DNA of 64,000 nt from Novosphingobium sp. PhB165 (GCF_004341845.1 NZ_SLVB01000008.1:1-64000); one strand, 5' to 3'. Counted from the first letter of the stretch, positions 32,789 through 42,317 are shown. Numbers and translations: made by a program. Notes: a model not told the origin generated them from the sequence alone.

Positions 32789-35131
32789 ATGACAGCTTTC
32801 AGCCGCCGCCGCCTGATGGCCGGTTCCTGCCGCCTTGCGCTGCTCGCTGCCGCGGGTTCGGCCGGCGCGACACGTGCGATGGCAGCCGAAACGACCGATC
32901 CCGAGGCTCCGGCGAAAGCCGATCCTTTCATCGGCACCGGCGGCGACGGCCACACTTTCCCGGGCGCCACCCTGCCCTTCGGCATGGTCCAGCTGAGCCC
33001 GGACACGGACACCGCGCGGTGGGACACCTGCTCGGGCTACCATCATGGCGACGCCTCGATGCTGGGCTTTTCGCACACGCATCTTTCGGGCACCGGCATC
33101 GGTGACATGCTGGACGTACTGGTGCAGCCCTGCCGGGGCGACGTGCGGCTCCAGCCCGGCCCGCTGGACCGGCCGGAGGAAGGCTACCGGCTACGCTATA
33201 CCAATGAGGTGGCAGAGCCCGGCTACTACCGGGTCCAATTGGAAAACGGCGTCGCCAGCGAGCTTACCGCCACGCTTCGGACCGGGATCCAACGCCATAC
33301 CTATCCGGCAGGAGAGGCCGGATCCGGCCATCTGCTGATCGACCTCTCGCACCTCGTGCCGGATTCCTCGGAAGCTCACCCGCTGATCGACGACGCCGAA
33401 CTCGCGCTGGACGCCGACGGGACGCTCACCGGGCAGCGCCGGGTCTTCCGCTGGGCCAAGGGGCGGCACATCTACTTCGCGATGCAGTTCTCGCGACCGC
33501 CAAGCCGGGTCGAATTCTTCGGCGATGCGGACGCACCGCAAGCGCCGGGAACGCAAGGCGTCAAAGGCCGCCGCCTGAAGGCCGCAGTCCATTTCGATGA
33601 CGCTGCGGCCGCCCCGATCATCGTGCGCACCGCCGTTTCGGCCGTGGATGTCGCTGGGGCCCGCGCCAACCTCGCAGCCGAGGCGACGCACTTCGATTTC
33701 GACGCATACCGGCAGGCCGCGAGCCGCGTCTGGGCCGAGGAACTGGGCCAGATCACCGTGCGCGGCGGCACCGCCGACCAGCGCGCGATCATGACGACGG
33801 CGCTCTATCATGCGGCCATCAGCCCGACGCTGTTTTCCGATGTGGACGGCCGCACGATGGGGCTAGACCGCAAGGTTCAGCAGCTCGCGCCGGGACAGAC
33901 CGCCTACAGCGCCTATTCGCTCTGGGACACCTACCGCGCCGTTCACCCCTTGCAGATCCTGCTGCGGCCAAAGCAGGCGGAACAGTTCGTCGGCGATCTC
34001 ATTCGCCAGACCCAGCAGAGCCCCTATGGGCCTCCGGTCTGGCCGTTACAGGGCGTGGAAACCGGCTGCATGATCGGCTGGCACTCGGTGCCGGTTCTGG
34101 CCGAAGCCATGGCCAAGGGCATTCCGGGCGACTATGCCGCCGCCTGGCCGGGTATTCGCAAGCGCGCGTTCGACTTTGCCACGCCCGCACAGGACAACGC
34201 GCTGGGCATTCCGCTTTATGACGCCAAGGGTTACGTCCCGGCCGACAAGGTTTTCGAGGGCGTAAGCCGCACGCTCGAATATGCCTATGACGACTATGCC
34301 GCCGCCCGGATCGCGCGTGCCGCCGGGGCTCTGGACGATGCCAGGCGGCTGGAAGCGCGGGCGGGCAACTGGAAGAACGTGTTCGACACCGCAACGGGTT
34401 TCGCGCGCCCGCGCCTTGACGACGGGACCTGGGCGGAACCTTACGACCCCGTTGAACTTGGCCATTCCGCCAAATGGCGGGACTTTACCGAAAGCAACGG
34501 CTGGCAGGCGACGTTCCTCAACCAGCACGATGTCCACGGCCTTGCCGAAGCGATGGGCGGCCCCGCCGCGCTGGAAGCCAAGCTGGACGCCTTCTTCAAC
34601 GCGCCCTCGGCGCTGCCGAAGAACGCGCCGCCGGACATCAGCGGCATGGTCGGCCAGTACGCGCACGGCAACGAACCGTCGCATCACGTCGCCTATCTCT
34701 ATGCATGGACCGGCTCGCACTGGAAGACGCAGGGCATGGCCCGCCGCCTGCTCGCCATGATGTACCGCGCCCGGCCGGGCGGCGTGATCGGCAACGACGA
34801 TTGCGGGCAGATGAGCGCCTGGTACGTGCTCTCCGCGCTCGGGTTCTATCCCGTCGATCCGGTCAGCGGCATCTATATCTTCGGCAGCCCGCTGTTCGAG
34901 GAGGCGCGGGTGAAGCTGGGCAACGGCCGCGAACTTGTCGTCAGCGCCCCGGGCAACCGCTCGGACCGGCCCTATTACGGCCGCGTGGAATGGAATGGCA
35001 AGGCGTACAGCCGGTGCTGGATCCGCCATGACGAGATCATGCAGGGTGGTCAGCTGACGTTCCACATGCAGACCACACCGGACCTTTCGTTCGGACGCGA
35101 ATCGCGCAACCGCCCGCCGCGTCAGGTCTGA
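32789..35131 (+). CDS. GH92 alpha-mannosidase, Tat-exported
   Basis: A 780-residue exported glycoside hydrolase of family GH92, calcium-dependent exo-alpha-mannosidases acting on N-glycan mannose. A Tat-type signal peptide (SRRRLMAGSCRLALLAAAGS) is followed by the family N-domain (DPFIGTGGDGHTFPGATLPF, GFSHTHLSGTGIGDM). The (alpha/alpha)6 domain shows SLWDTYRAVHPLQILLRPKQ, WHSVPVLAEAMAKGIPGDYA, GNEPSHHVAYLYAW and NDDCGQMSAWYVLSALGFYP with the general acid/base region. It is upstream of the aspartylglucosaminidase on the same strand, consistent with stepwise N-glycan breakdown. Confidence 0.93.
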   Translation: MTAFSRRRLMAGSCRLALLAAAGSAGATRAMAAETTDPEAPAKADPFIGTGGDGHTFPGATLPFGMVQLSPDTDTARWDTCSGYHHGDASMLGFSHTHLSGTGIGDMLDVLVQPCRGDVRLQPGPLDRPEEGYRLRYTNEVAEPGYYRVQLENGVASELTATLRTGIQRHTYPAGEAGSGHLLIDLSHLVPDSSEAHPLIDDAELALDADGTLTGQRRVFRWAKGRHIYFAMQFSRPPSRVEFFGDADAPQAPGTQGVKGRRLKAAVHFDDAAAAPIIVRTAVSAVDVAGARANLAAEATHFDFDAYRQAASRVWAEELGQITVRGGTADQRAIMTTALYHAAISPTLFSDVDGRTMGLDRKVQQLAPGQTAYSAYSLWDTYRAVHPLQILLRPKQAEQFVGDLIRQTQQSPYGPPVWPLQGVETGCMIGWHSVPVLAEAMAKGIPGDYAAAWPGIRKRAFDFATPAQDNALGIPLYDAKGYVPADKVFEGVSRTLEYAYDDYAAARIARAAGALDDARRLEARAGNWKNVFDTATGFARPRLDDGTWAEPYDPVELGHSAKWRDFTESNGWQATFLNQHDVHGLAEAMGGPAALEAKLDAFFNAPSALPKNAPPDISGMVGQYAHGNEPSHHVAYLYAWTGSHWKTQGMARRLLAMMYRARPGGVIGNDDCGQMSAWYVLSALGFYPVDPVSGIYIFGSPLFEEARVKLGNGRELVVSAPGNRSDRPYYGRVEWNGKAYSRCWIRHDEIMQGGQLTFHMQTTPDLSFGRESRNRPPRQV

Positions 35132-35158
35132 ATTCATCGCTTTTCGGCTGAAAACCTG

Positions 35159-35176
35159 CCTCCCCGCGAGGGGAGG
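35159..35176 (+). terminator. Hairpin after GH92 gene
   Basis: CCTCCCC-GCGA-GGGGAGG: a 7-bp stem with a GNRA-type tetraloop, 27 bases after the stop. No T-run, so it may be only a partial terminator or mRNA stabiliser. Confidence 0.45.
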
Positions 35177-35231
35177 TGGCCTTGTGGGTCATTCCATTAC
35201 CCTGACAAGTGAGACCAATTGGCGACAAATA

Positions 35232-35247
35232 TGCAACCTTGGTTGCA
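35232..35247. promoter_or_regulatory. Candidate operator upstream of aspartylglucosaminidase gene
   Basis: Inverted repeat TGCAACC-TT-GGTTGCA (7-bp arms, 2-base centre) in the AT-rich gap before the gene. A TTGGTATT half-site like that of the nag operator lies about 22 bases downstream (35270-35277). The repeats are seen directly; the regulator is unknown. Confidence 0.4.
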
Positions 35248-35379
35248 AAAATATAGCCCACGGCGAATTTTGGTATTGAATTGATTTAATCCCTATGACA
35301 GCTTTGTTGCAGGACACGCTTTGGGAAGGGCATGCCGGTCCAGGAAGGGACCCGGCGTGGCCTTGTCGGCAGGGGAAAA

Positions 35380-36396
35380 ATGGGCATGGGAATTTCGCGT
35401 CGCGATACCTTGGGATTTGCCTTGGTCGGCTCGGTCGCCGCTGCAACCGCGCGGGCAGCGCCTGCCGTTAAGGGCACTTCCATGCAGAGCGCCGGCGATC
35501 CCGCGCTGGTGATTTCGACATGGGACTTTGGCGCCGCGGCCAACGCGGCGGCCTATAGCACCTGGAAAGCCGGCGGCACGCTGATCGATGCGGTGGAAGC
35601 CGGGGCGCGAGTGCCGGAAGCCGACGTCACCAATCATTCGGTCGGCCTTGGCGGCTACCCCGATCGCGACGGTCACGTCACGCTCGACGCGATCATCATG
35701 GACGATCGCGGCCATGCCGGTGCCGTTGCCGCTCTCGAAGGCTATGTCCACGCGATCTCCGTCGCCCGCCGGGTCATGGAACGCACGCCGCACACGATGC
35801 TGGTGGGCGAAGGCGCAGCGCAGTTCGCCCGCGAGCAAGGTTTCACAGCGCAAAACCTGCTGACGCCCGAAGCCGAGGCCGGATGGCGCGAATGGCTGAA
35901 GAAGGCGGAATACAAGCCGGTCGCCAATATCGAGAACCAGCGCGGTTCCGCGCTCGATCATGACACCATTGGTATCCTTGCACGCAGCCCGGACGGGCGC
36001 CTTGCCGGGGCCTGCACCACGTCCGGCATGGCCTTCAAACTGCGCGGAAGGGTGGGCGACTCTCCCCAGGCCGGTTGCGGACTGCTGGTCGAACCCGGCG
36101 TCGGCGCCGCCTCGGCAACGGGCGTGGGCGAGGAAGTGACGCGCATTGCCGGCGCAGCGCGCGTGGTGGGCTCCATGCGCATGGGCCTGTCCGCAATGGC
36201 GGCCTGCCGGGAAGCGATCGAGCACATCGTCAAACTGCGGGGAGACGCGGTGAAAGACGCGCAAGTGGCCTTCATCGCCATCGACAAGGACGGCCGGGTC
36301 GGCGCCTTCGCGATCCAGCCGGGCTTCACTTACGCCGTCACCGACGCGACCGGGCGCACGGTCGTACATCCCGCGGGCAGCCTCCGCACCGCCTGA
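35380..36396 (+). CDS. N4-(beta-N-acetylglucosaminyl)-L-asparaginase (aspartylglucosaminidase)
   Basis: A 338-residue N-terminal-nucleophile hydrolase that cleaves GlcNAc from asparagine, the last linkage of an N-glycan. A Tat-type signal (ISRRDTLGFALVGSVAAATA) indicates export. The self-cleavage site lies before Thr196 in ALDHDTIGILARS, which becomes the nucleophile of the beta chain. Substrate-loop motifs are GGTLIDAVEAGARVPEAD, GLGGYPDRDGHVTLDA and GGYP. ATG codons at 35380 and 35386 are both usable; AGGGG precedes them. It sits between GH92 and the receptor and supports N-glycan scavenging. Confidence 0.9.
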   Translation: MGMGISRRDTLGFALVGSVAAATARAAPAVKGTSMQSAGDPALVISTWDFGAAANAAAYSTWKAGGTLIDAVEAGARVPEADVTNHSVGLGGYPDRDGHVTLDAIIMDDRGHAGAVAALEGYVHAISVARRVMERTPHTMLVGEGAAQFAREQGFTAQNLLTPEAEAGWREWLKKAEYKPVANIENQRGSALDHDTIGILARSPDGRLAGACTTSGMAFKLRGRVGDSPQAGCGLLVEPGVGAASATGVGEEVTRIAGAARVVGSMRMGLSAMAACREAIEHIVKLRGDAVKDAQVAFIAIDKDGRVGAFAIQPGFTYAVTDATGRTVVHPAGSLRTA

Positions 36397-36491
36397 AGTC
36401 ACCTACCAGATTCGAAGCTCTGCCTGGCGCCCCCGCGCCGGAAGCCGGGACGAATGCATCCAGTAAAGTCGTATCAATTTCAGGGAAGAAG

Positions 36492-39400
36492 ATGGGTCAA
36501 CGAATGAGGAAGATCACGAAGATACTGCTGGCGACGACCTGCATTACCGGTCTCGCCGCCCCGGCACTGGCCCAGGACAATGCACCGGACGACGCTGCCG
36601 CCGACAACGCGGGCGGCACTCCCGCATCCCCAGCCGGGTCCATCGTCGTTACCGGTTCGCGCATCAACCGCCCGAATGCCACGGCGGCCGCGCCGATCAC
36701 GTCCGTCACCAACGATGCGATCCGCGCGCAGGCCGCCGTCAATATCGAGGAAGTTCTCAACCGCATCCCGCAGATTTCGCCGGACAGCCAGCAGAACTAC
36801 CAGGATTCGGACGGCCGCCAGCGCATCAAGCTGCGCAACCTCGGCTTCGAACGCACGCTGACCCTGATCGACGGCAAGCGCGTGGGCACCATGAACGGTG
36901 TCGATGCCAACATGATCCCCACCTCGCTGATCAAGCGCGTGGACGTGCTAACCGGCGGCGCTTCGGCAGTCTACGGCTCGGACGCCATCGCCGGTGTCGT
37001 GAACTTCGTCATGGATGACGATTTCGAAGGCCTTCAGGTCAACGGCAACTACAACTTCTACGCCCACAGCAACAAGCGCACGCTGATTTCAGACGTCGCC
37101 AGCCAGTACGGCTTCCAGCAGCCGGCCAGCGGCACCACCACCGACGGCGGCCGTACCGACGTATCGGTGACCTTCGGCAAGAAGCTGTTCGACAACCGCT
37201 TCCACATCAGCGGCTATGTCAACTACCGCGAGGCCGCGCTCGTTCCGTTCTCCTCGCGCGAAACGTCCGGCTGCCAGCTGGTCGAAAGCTCCAAGGACGG
37301 CCCACTGGGCTGCACCGTCTCCACCTATACGCCCAACGGCTATATCTCGCCCCGCACGGGCGCGGCCAATGGCGAGGAGTACGTCAACAATCCCGACGGC
37401 TCGCGGACTTTCGTTCCCTACAGCGATGCCGTGGCCGCCAATCCCTATGACGGCGAGTCCTTCCAGCGCGCCGACAAGCGCTGGAACGCGGGCGGTTTCA
37501 CGTCGTTCGAGATCTCCGACGCGGCCGAACTCTACGGCAGCGTGATGTGGTTCCGCGACCGTTCGACGAACCCCTTCCCGGCGCGCGTCTACAGCCCCAC
37601 TGCCTACGGTGACGGCTCTTCGCCTTACTATGTGAACTGCAACAATCCGCTGATGTCGGCCTCTCAGGCGCAGACCGTCTGCGGTGCGGCTGCAGGCACT
37701 TCCGAACTCGTGCCGATCGAACTGCGCTATCGCCTCAACAACGTGGCGCCACTCGACGACGTCTACGTCAACACCGGCCTGCGTGCGACCGCCGGCGTAC
37801 GCGGCCAGTTCGCGCAAGGGTGGAACTACGACCTCGGCGGCGTCTATGCGCGCAACCGTCAGGACATCACCTGGGGCCAGCCGGACTATGACCGCGTGAA
37901 CAACGCGCTCAACGTCGTCAACGTCAACGGCCAGCTTCAGTGCGCCAGCGGTTCGGCCGACGGCTGCCTTCCCTTCGACGCCTTCAGCGCCAACTCGGCA
38001 ATGAACACGCAGTCGCTCTACAACTACCTGATCTCGGGCAACTTCGGCACCAGCACCACGATCAACTCGCTCTACAACGTGGTCGGCACGGTTCAGGGCG
38101 ATCTGGGCACTTACGGCATCAAGACGCCGTGGGCCGAACAGGGCGTGGCCGTGGCCTTCGGCGCCGAGTTCCGCGAAGACAAGCTGCAGAGCTATGCCGA
38201 CGACATCTGGCGCGAACAGAACGGCGGATCGGACAGCAATCTTTCGCAGCACGCGTGGGAAGGCAACGTGGAACTTCAGGTTCCGATTGCCGAGCACAAG
38301 CCCTTCGCCGACCTGATCCAGTTCAACGGCGCCTATCGTCTGTCCAAGTACAGCTCGAACCCCAGCGTCTTCTCGACCTGGAAGGCCGAGGCGATCTGGG
38401 CTCCGATCCCGGACATCACGTTCCGCGGCTCGATCAACCGCGCCCAGCGCGCCCCAACGGTGGTGGAAGCCTATCAGGGCTCCAACATCAGCTACGGCCG
38501 CATCGACACGGCCTATAACGACATCTGCGCGCCCACGGTCAGCTACACGACCGGTGCCAACGGTCAGCGCGTTCCGGTCTACGGTGCTCCCGCCGCCTCG
38601 CGCGAGGTCTGCAAGGCAACGGGTCTCGCCGATAATCTCTACGGCAGCCCGACCCTGATCTGCCCGACCGACATCGGCTGCACGGTGCGTCACGGCGGCT
38701 ACACCGTCGATCCCGAAACGGCTTATACCAAGACCTTCGGCGTCGTCCTCAAGCCGTCGTTCATCCGCGGCCTGACCGTCTCGGTCGACCGCTTCCTGAT
38801 CGATCTCAACGACTCGATCGGCTACAACGACTACGACTACTTCTCGAACGGCTGTCTCCAGACCGGTAGCGAGTTCTTCTGCTCCATGTTCGTGCGCAAT
38901 GCGGACGGTACGCTTTCGAGCAACCCCAACACGAACCCGGACACCGGCTACATCCGTGGCGGCACGACGAACTACTACAAGAGCAAGTCGCATGGCTGGG
39001 ACTTCCAGGGCCAGTACAACCTCGGCTTCGGCAAGTACGGCAGCGTCGCGTTCGACTTCTCGGGTTCGCTCACGACCCTGGCCGGCGGCCAGGACTCGCC
39101 GATCCTCGCCAAGTACAATTGTGCCGGATACTTCGGCGGTCCTTGCGGCCAGCTGATCCCCAAGTGGACCCACAGCCTTCGCGCCACCTACACGACCGAA
39201 GACCGCGTCTTCAACGCATCGTTCAACTGGCGCTATGTGGGCCCGCTGACGAACGTGTCGAACTCGGGCGACCCGGCACTCGGCTGGAGCGAAAGCACCG
39301 AGCGTGAGACGTTCTATCGCATCGGTGCGCAGAACTACTTCGACCTCGCCCTCACGGTCCGCGTGAACGAGCAGTTCTCGCTGCGCATGTCGGCGAACAA

Positions 39401-39530
39401 CATCTTCGACAAGCTGCCGCCGCTGATCCCCAATTCGTACAGCTACGCATTGTCGCGGAGCAACACTCTGTCGGCCCGTTACGACTCGCTCGGCCGCCAG
39501 CTGGCGATCGGCGCGACCGTCAACTTCTGA
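36492..39530 (+). CDS. Large TonB-dependent outer-membrane receptor
   Basis: A 1012-residue outer-membrane transporter. The signal peptide (RKITKILLATTCITGLAAPA) is followed by SIVVTGSRINRPN, a plug domain (AAVNIEEVLNRIPQ, DGKRVGTMNGVDANMIP, VDVLTGGASAVYGSDAIAGV) and a large barrel ending in the required aromatic residue (ATVNF). The length and the plug wording are typical of the nutrient receptors that sphingomonads and Caulobacter use for oligosaccharides. Its place between aspartylglucosaminidase and GH84 suggests uptake of GlcNAc-containing glycans or glycoasparagine. ATG at 36492 or 36504. Confidence 0.92.
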   Translation: MGQRMRKITKILLATTCITGLAAPALAQDNAPDDAAADNAGGTPASPAGSIVVTGSRINRPNATAAAPITSVTNDAIRAQAAVNIEEVLNRIPQISPDSQQNYQDSDGRQRIKLRNLGFERTLTLIDGKRVGTMNGVDANMIPTSLIKRVDVLTGGASAVYGSDAIAGVVNFVMDDDFEGLQVNGNYNFYAHSNKRTLISDVASQYGFQQPASGTTTDGGRTDVSVTFGKKLFDNRFHISGYVNYREAALVPFSSRETSGCQLVESSKDGPLGCTVSTYTPNGYISPRTGAANGEEYVNNPDGSRTFVPYSDAVAANPYDGESFQRADKRWNAGGFTSFEISDAAELYGSVMWFRDRSTNPFPARVYSPTAYGDGSSPYYVNCNNPLMSASQAQTVCGAAAGTSELVPIELRYRLNNVAPLDDVYVNTGLRATAGVRGQFAQGWNYDLGGVYARNRQDITWGQPDYDRVNNALNVVNVNGQLQCASGSADGCLPFDAFSANSAMNTQSLYNYLISGNFGTSTTINSLYNVVGTVQGDLGTYGIKTPWAEQGVAVAFGAEFREDKLQSYADDIWREQNGGSDSNLSQHAWEGNVELQVPIAEHKPFADLIQFNGAYRLSKYSSNPSVFSTWKAEAIWAPIPDITFRGSINRAQRAPTVVEAYQGSNISYGRIDTAYNDICAPTVSYTTGANGQRVPVYGAPAASREVCKATGLADNLYGSPTLICPTDIGCTVRHGGYTVDPETAYTKTFGVVLKPSFIRGLTVSVDRFLIDLNDSIGYNDYDYFSNGCLQTGSEFFCSMFVRNADGTLSSNPNTNPDTGYIRGGTTNYYKSKSHGWDFQGQYNLGFGKYGSVAFDFSGSLTTLAGGQDSPILAKYNCAGYFGGPCGQLIPKWTHSLRATYTTEDRVFNASFNWRYVGPLTNVSNSGDPALGWSESTERETFYRIGAQNYFDLALTVRVNEQFSLRMSANNIFDKLPPLIPNSYSYALSRSNTLSARYDSLGRQLAIGATVNF

Positions 39531-39535
39531 TAAAA

Positions 39536-39577
39536 GCAATGTGCCGGAACCTCCGAAACGGGGTTCCGGCACATTGC
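39536..39577 (+). terminator. Terminator of the large receptor gene
   Basis: Perfect 15-bp stem GCAATGTGCCGGAAC / GTTCCGGCACATTGC with a 12-base loop, five bases after the stop. No long T-run follows, but the stem is very strong. Confidence 0.72.
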
Positions 39578-39791
39578 CGTTAGATCGTCTCGAATATCCG
39601 AGACGAAGCGCCCCGCCCGGCGCTACAGCCCCTTTTAGGGGGCGGGTCTTTCCGGCCACGTCGCCAACGCAGACCTCCCAAACCCATTGCATCCCGTGAA
39701 AGATAAATCGGCTGGCCGCAGCGCTTGCATTGTGGTGACGCGTCTGATTTACAAGACCTATATAACACCATTCTAATACCGGAGAGTCTGG

Positions 39792-41744
39792 GTGAATCAC
39801 TACCGTCGCCGCCTGAATCAAAGCGTCAGAGCGGCCCTCCCCCTCATCCTGGCCGCCACCGCTGCCGCACCGCACGCCAGCGCGATGACGGAAACGCTGC
39901 CGGGCATCTTCCCCACCCCGACCTCGATGCAATTGAATGGCGGCACGGTCACGCTCGGCACCTCAGTCGTGTTGGTGCAAGCGGCGAAGACTGATGCCGA
40001 AACCGTCGAACTCGTACGGCAAATTCTGAGCAATGCCGGCGTCACCCGCATCCGCACGGCCACGCATATCCCCGCGAAGCTCGACCAGAGCTATATCGTC
40101 ATCGGCGCCGGCAATTCCGCGATCCTGCGCAGTGCCGTCGGCCGGGTGAAAGCCGCCCTGCCCACGGAAAAGGAAGGCTACACTCTCGCCAGCACGGTTG
40201 AAGACGGCGGCAACCTGACCGTCCTCGCCGGGTTCGATGGCGACGGCCTGTTCCACGCCGCCCAGACTCTGCGCCAGTTGGCGAAGCGCGCCAGCTTCCC
40301 CGCCGTACGCATTCACGACTTCCCGTCGATGCCGGTGCGCGGAACCATCGAGGGCTTCTACGGCGCCCCGTGGACGATGCAGGACCGCAGCGCGCACCTC
40401 GCATTTCTCGGCCGCGCAAAGGCCAATACCTATATCTACAGCCCCAAGGACGATCCCTTTGCGCGCGACAAATGGCGCGACGATTATCCCGCCGCGACAC
40501 TGAAGCAACTTGGCGAACTGGTGCATCAGGCAGAGCGCAATCACATCGATTTCGTCTATGCGATCTCGCCCGGCCCGTCGGTCTGCTATTCCAGCCCGGC
40601 CGATCTTCAAGCGCTGCGCCGCAAGTTCGACGCGATCCGGGGCCTGTCCGTGCGCACCTTCTACGTAGCGCTCGACGATATCGAATATACCAAGTGGAAC
40701 TGCGATGCCGACAAGGAAAAGTTCGGCCCCGCCAGCGACAAAGCCGCTGCAGCGGCGCAGGCCTATCTGCTGAACGCGGTCCAGGCCGATCTCGCATCCG
40801 GTAACGCGGCCGGACCGTCGCTGATCATGGTGCCGACCGAATATTACAACGCCACGGAATCGCCCTACAAGGCAGGCCTGCGCGAGAAGCTCGATCCCCG
40901 GATTATCGTCCAATGGACCGGTACCGATGTTGTGCCGCCCGCGATCTCGATCCCCGACGCCAAGGCCGCGACCAAGGCGTTCGGCCGCAAGACGCTGCTG
41001 TGGGACAACTATCCGGTCAACGATTACGCCCAGTCGACGGGCCGGCTGCTGGTCGCCCCTTACGCGCGGCGCGAGGCGGGCCTTTCGAGCGAGCTGACCG
41101 GCATCGTCGCCAATCCGATGAATCAGGAAGCGCCCAGCCGCGTGGCGGTGATGGGGCTCACCGCCTTTGCGTGGAACGACAAGGCCTATGACGCGGAGCT
41201 GACATGGCACGCGGCAGCGCGGGAACTCGCGTCCGACGATCCGCGCACCACGGCGGCGCTGCTCACCTTCTTCGACACGCAGCACCTCGCCCCGACGTTC
41301 GGCACCCAGCCCTGGCAACCGCAAGCGCCTAGGCTGAAGGCCGTGCTGGATCATGTGCGGGAGGCGCTGGCACAAGGTGACGCCGCGGCGCGCAAGGCTG
41401 CGCTGAAGGATCTCGCGCGTCAGGCGGATGATATTGCCAATGCGCCGGACATCATCCGCGCGGGCGTGGCGGACAAGGGCTTCGTTGCCCAATCGGCGCC
41501 GTGGCTCGACGCAATGCAGCGCTGGGGCCGCGCCCTGCAACTGACGGCTGCGGGCCTGAGCGCCGCCGACGAAGGCAGCGGCACGGCACAGCCGTTCTTC
41601 GCCGATGCCAAGCGCATGGCGGACGAAGCCGCAGCGATACGGTCGATCCCCGGCGCGACCCGCTTCGAAGGACCGATCAAGATCGCCGACGGCGTGCTCG
41701 ACCTATTCATCGCCGATGCGCCCGGCCTGATCGCGACGCCATAA
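39792..41744 (+). CDS. GH84 beta-N-acetylglucosaminidase (hyaluronidase/O-GlcNAcase family)
   Basis: A 650-residue exported glycoside hydrolase. A signal peptide with cleavage near ASA (about residue 31) is followed by the GH20b-like N-domain (TPTSMQLNGGTVTLG) and the GH84 catalytic barrel (MPVRGTIEGFYGAPWT, FLGRAKANTYIYSPKDDPF). The substrate-assisted catalytic pair is Asp295-Asp296 in VALDDIEYTKW, the GH84 signature. The start is GTG at 39792 with GGAGAG upstream. It removes terminal beta-GlcNAc from glycoprotein or glycan chains, feeding the nag operon. Confidence 0.93.
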   Translation: MNHYRRRLNQSVRAALPLILAATAAAPHASAMTETLPGIFPTPTSMQLNGGTVTLGTSVVLVQAAKTDAETVELVRQILSNAGVTRIRTATHIPAKLDQSYIVIGAGNSAILRSAVGRVKAALPTEKEGYTLASTVEDGGNLTVLAGFDGDGLFHAAQTLRQLAKRASFPAVRIHDFPSMPVRGTIEGFYGAPWTMQDRSAHLAFLGRAKANTYIYSPKDDPFARDKWRDDYPAATLKQLGELVHQAERNHIDFVYAISPGPSVCYSSPADLQALRRKFDAIRGLSVRTFYVALDDIEYTKWNCDADKEKFGPASDKAAAAAQAYLLNAVQADLASGNAAGPSLIMVPTEYYNATESPYKAGLREKLDPRIIVQWTGTDVVPPAISIPDAKAATKAFGRKTLLWDNYPVNDYAQSTGRLLVAPYARREAGLSSELTGIVANPMNQEAPSRVAVMGLTAFAWNDKAYDAELTWHAAARELASDDPRTTAALLTFFDTQHLAPTFGTQPWQPQAPRLKAVLDHVREALAQGDAAARKAALKDLARQADDIANAPDIIRAGVADKGFVAQSAPWLDAMQRWGRALQLTAAGLSAADEGSGTAQPFFADAKRMADEAAAIRSIPGATRFEGPIKIADGVLDLFIADAPGLIATP

Positions 41745-41749
41745 TCGCC

Positions 41750-41786
41750 GCAGGAAGCGCCGCGTCGAAAACGCGGCGCTTCCTGC
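41750..41786 (+). terminator. Terminator of GH84 gene
   Basis: Perfect 16-bp stem GCAGGAAGCGCCGCGT / ACGCGGCGCTTCCTGC with a CGAAA loop, five bases after the stop. No T-run follows. Confidence 0.72.
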
Positions 41787-41798
41787 GAGTGCCCTCTC

Positions 41799-42270
41799 TC
41801 AAGAACGGATTCCAGACAGTACGCGCGAGACGGTGCCGATGGCCGCTGCCACGCCTTCGCCGGACGTTCACCAATTGATGATGCCGATCCGCATGACGTC
41901 GCTCTTGCCAGCCGGTGTCACTGAAAACGCGGTGCCTTCAGCATAGACTCGCGCGATCCGGGCAGCGCAATCCTCCTCGTTTGCACCAGCCTCCGGCCAG
42001 TGACAGCGTACCGCCGCTGGTTTCGCATGGAAGGTGCCAGCCGTTCCGGGCCATCACGCGACACAATGAGCACCGCAGCCTGCCGGCAGTTTAGGTCGAT
42101 CCGATCGGCAATGCCCGGTCCGCCCGTTCGCGTTACCCAGCATAGATCGCGCGCCCGCGTACCCGCCGTGCCCAGTCGATCTGCTCCCACGTGCCGCTTT
42201 GGTCGGTCTGCCGCACGGATCGCCATCGCCCAGCAGCCGCAATTCGCGCATCTGTTGCTCATTTCCCACA
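41799..42270 (-). pseudogene. Remnant of a PLP-dependent (aromatic amino acid type) decarboxylase gene
   Basis: Translating the minus strand across this gene gap gives decarboxylase-like pieces in successive frames: TWEQIDWARRVRGRAIYAG, then GPGIADRIDLNCRQAAVLI, then EEDCAARIARVYAEGTAFSV and VMRIGIINW. In order these match the C-terminal third of group II PLP decarboxylases, where a GTAFxSVT...VMRI..NW end is characteristic. An in-frame TGA (41868-41870) replaces the next codon, after which TSGEGVAAAIGTVSRVLSG continues to a second stop at 41799-41801. At least two frameshifts and one nonsense change make it non-functional. The 5' two-thirds are missing. Confidence 0.5.
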
Positions 42271-42317
42271 AGTTCGCGCCTGCATCCCGGAAAGATCCCG
42301 CGCCGCTCCGATTATAT

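Noticed and set aside
37089..39932. A 947-residue open frame antisense to the large TonB receptor
   Set aside because: It lacks any domain and is rich in Arg, Val and Gly as expected for an antisense shadow of an Asn/Tyr-rich barrel gene.
41918..42271. 117-codon minus-strand frame considered as an intact gene, or a competence-protein (ComEC) tail
   Set aside because: Only part of it reads like protein, and the similar-looking continuation lies in other frames; the PLP-decarboxylase reading explains all pieces in order.
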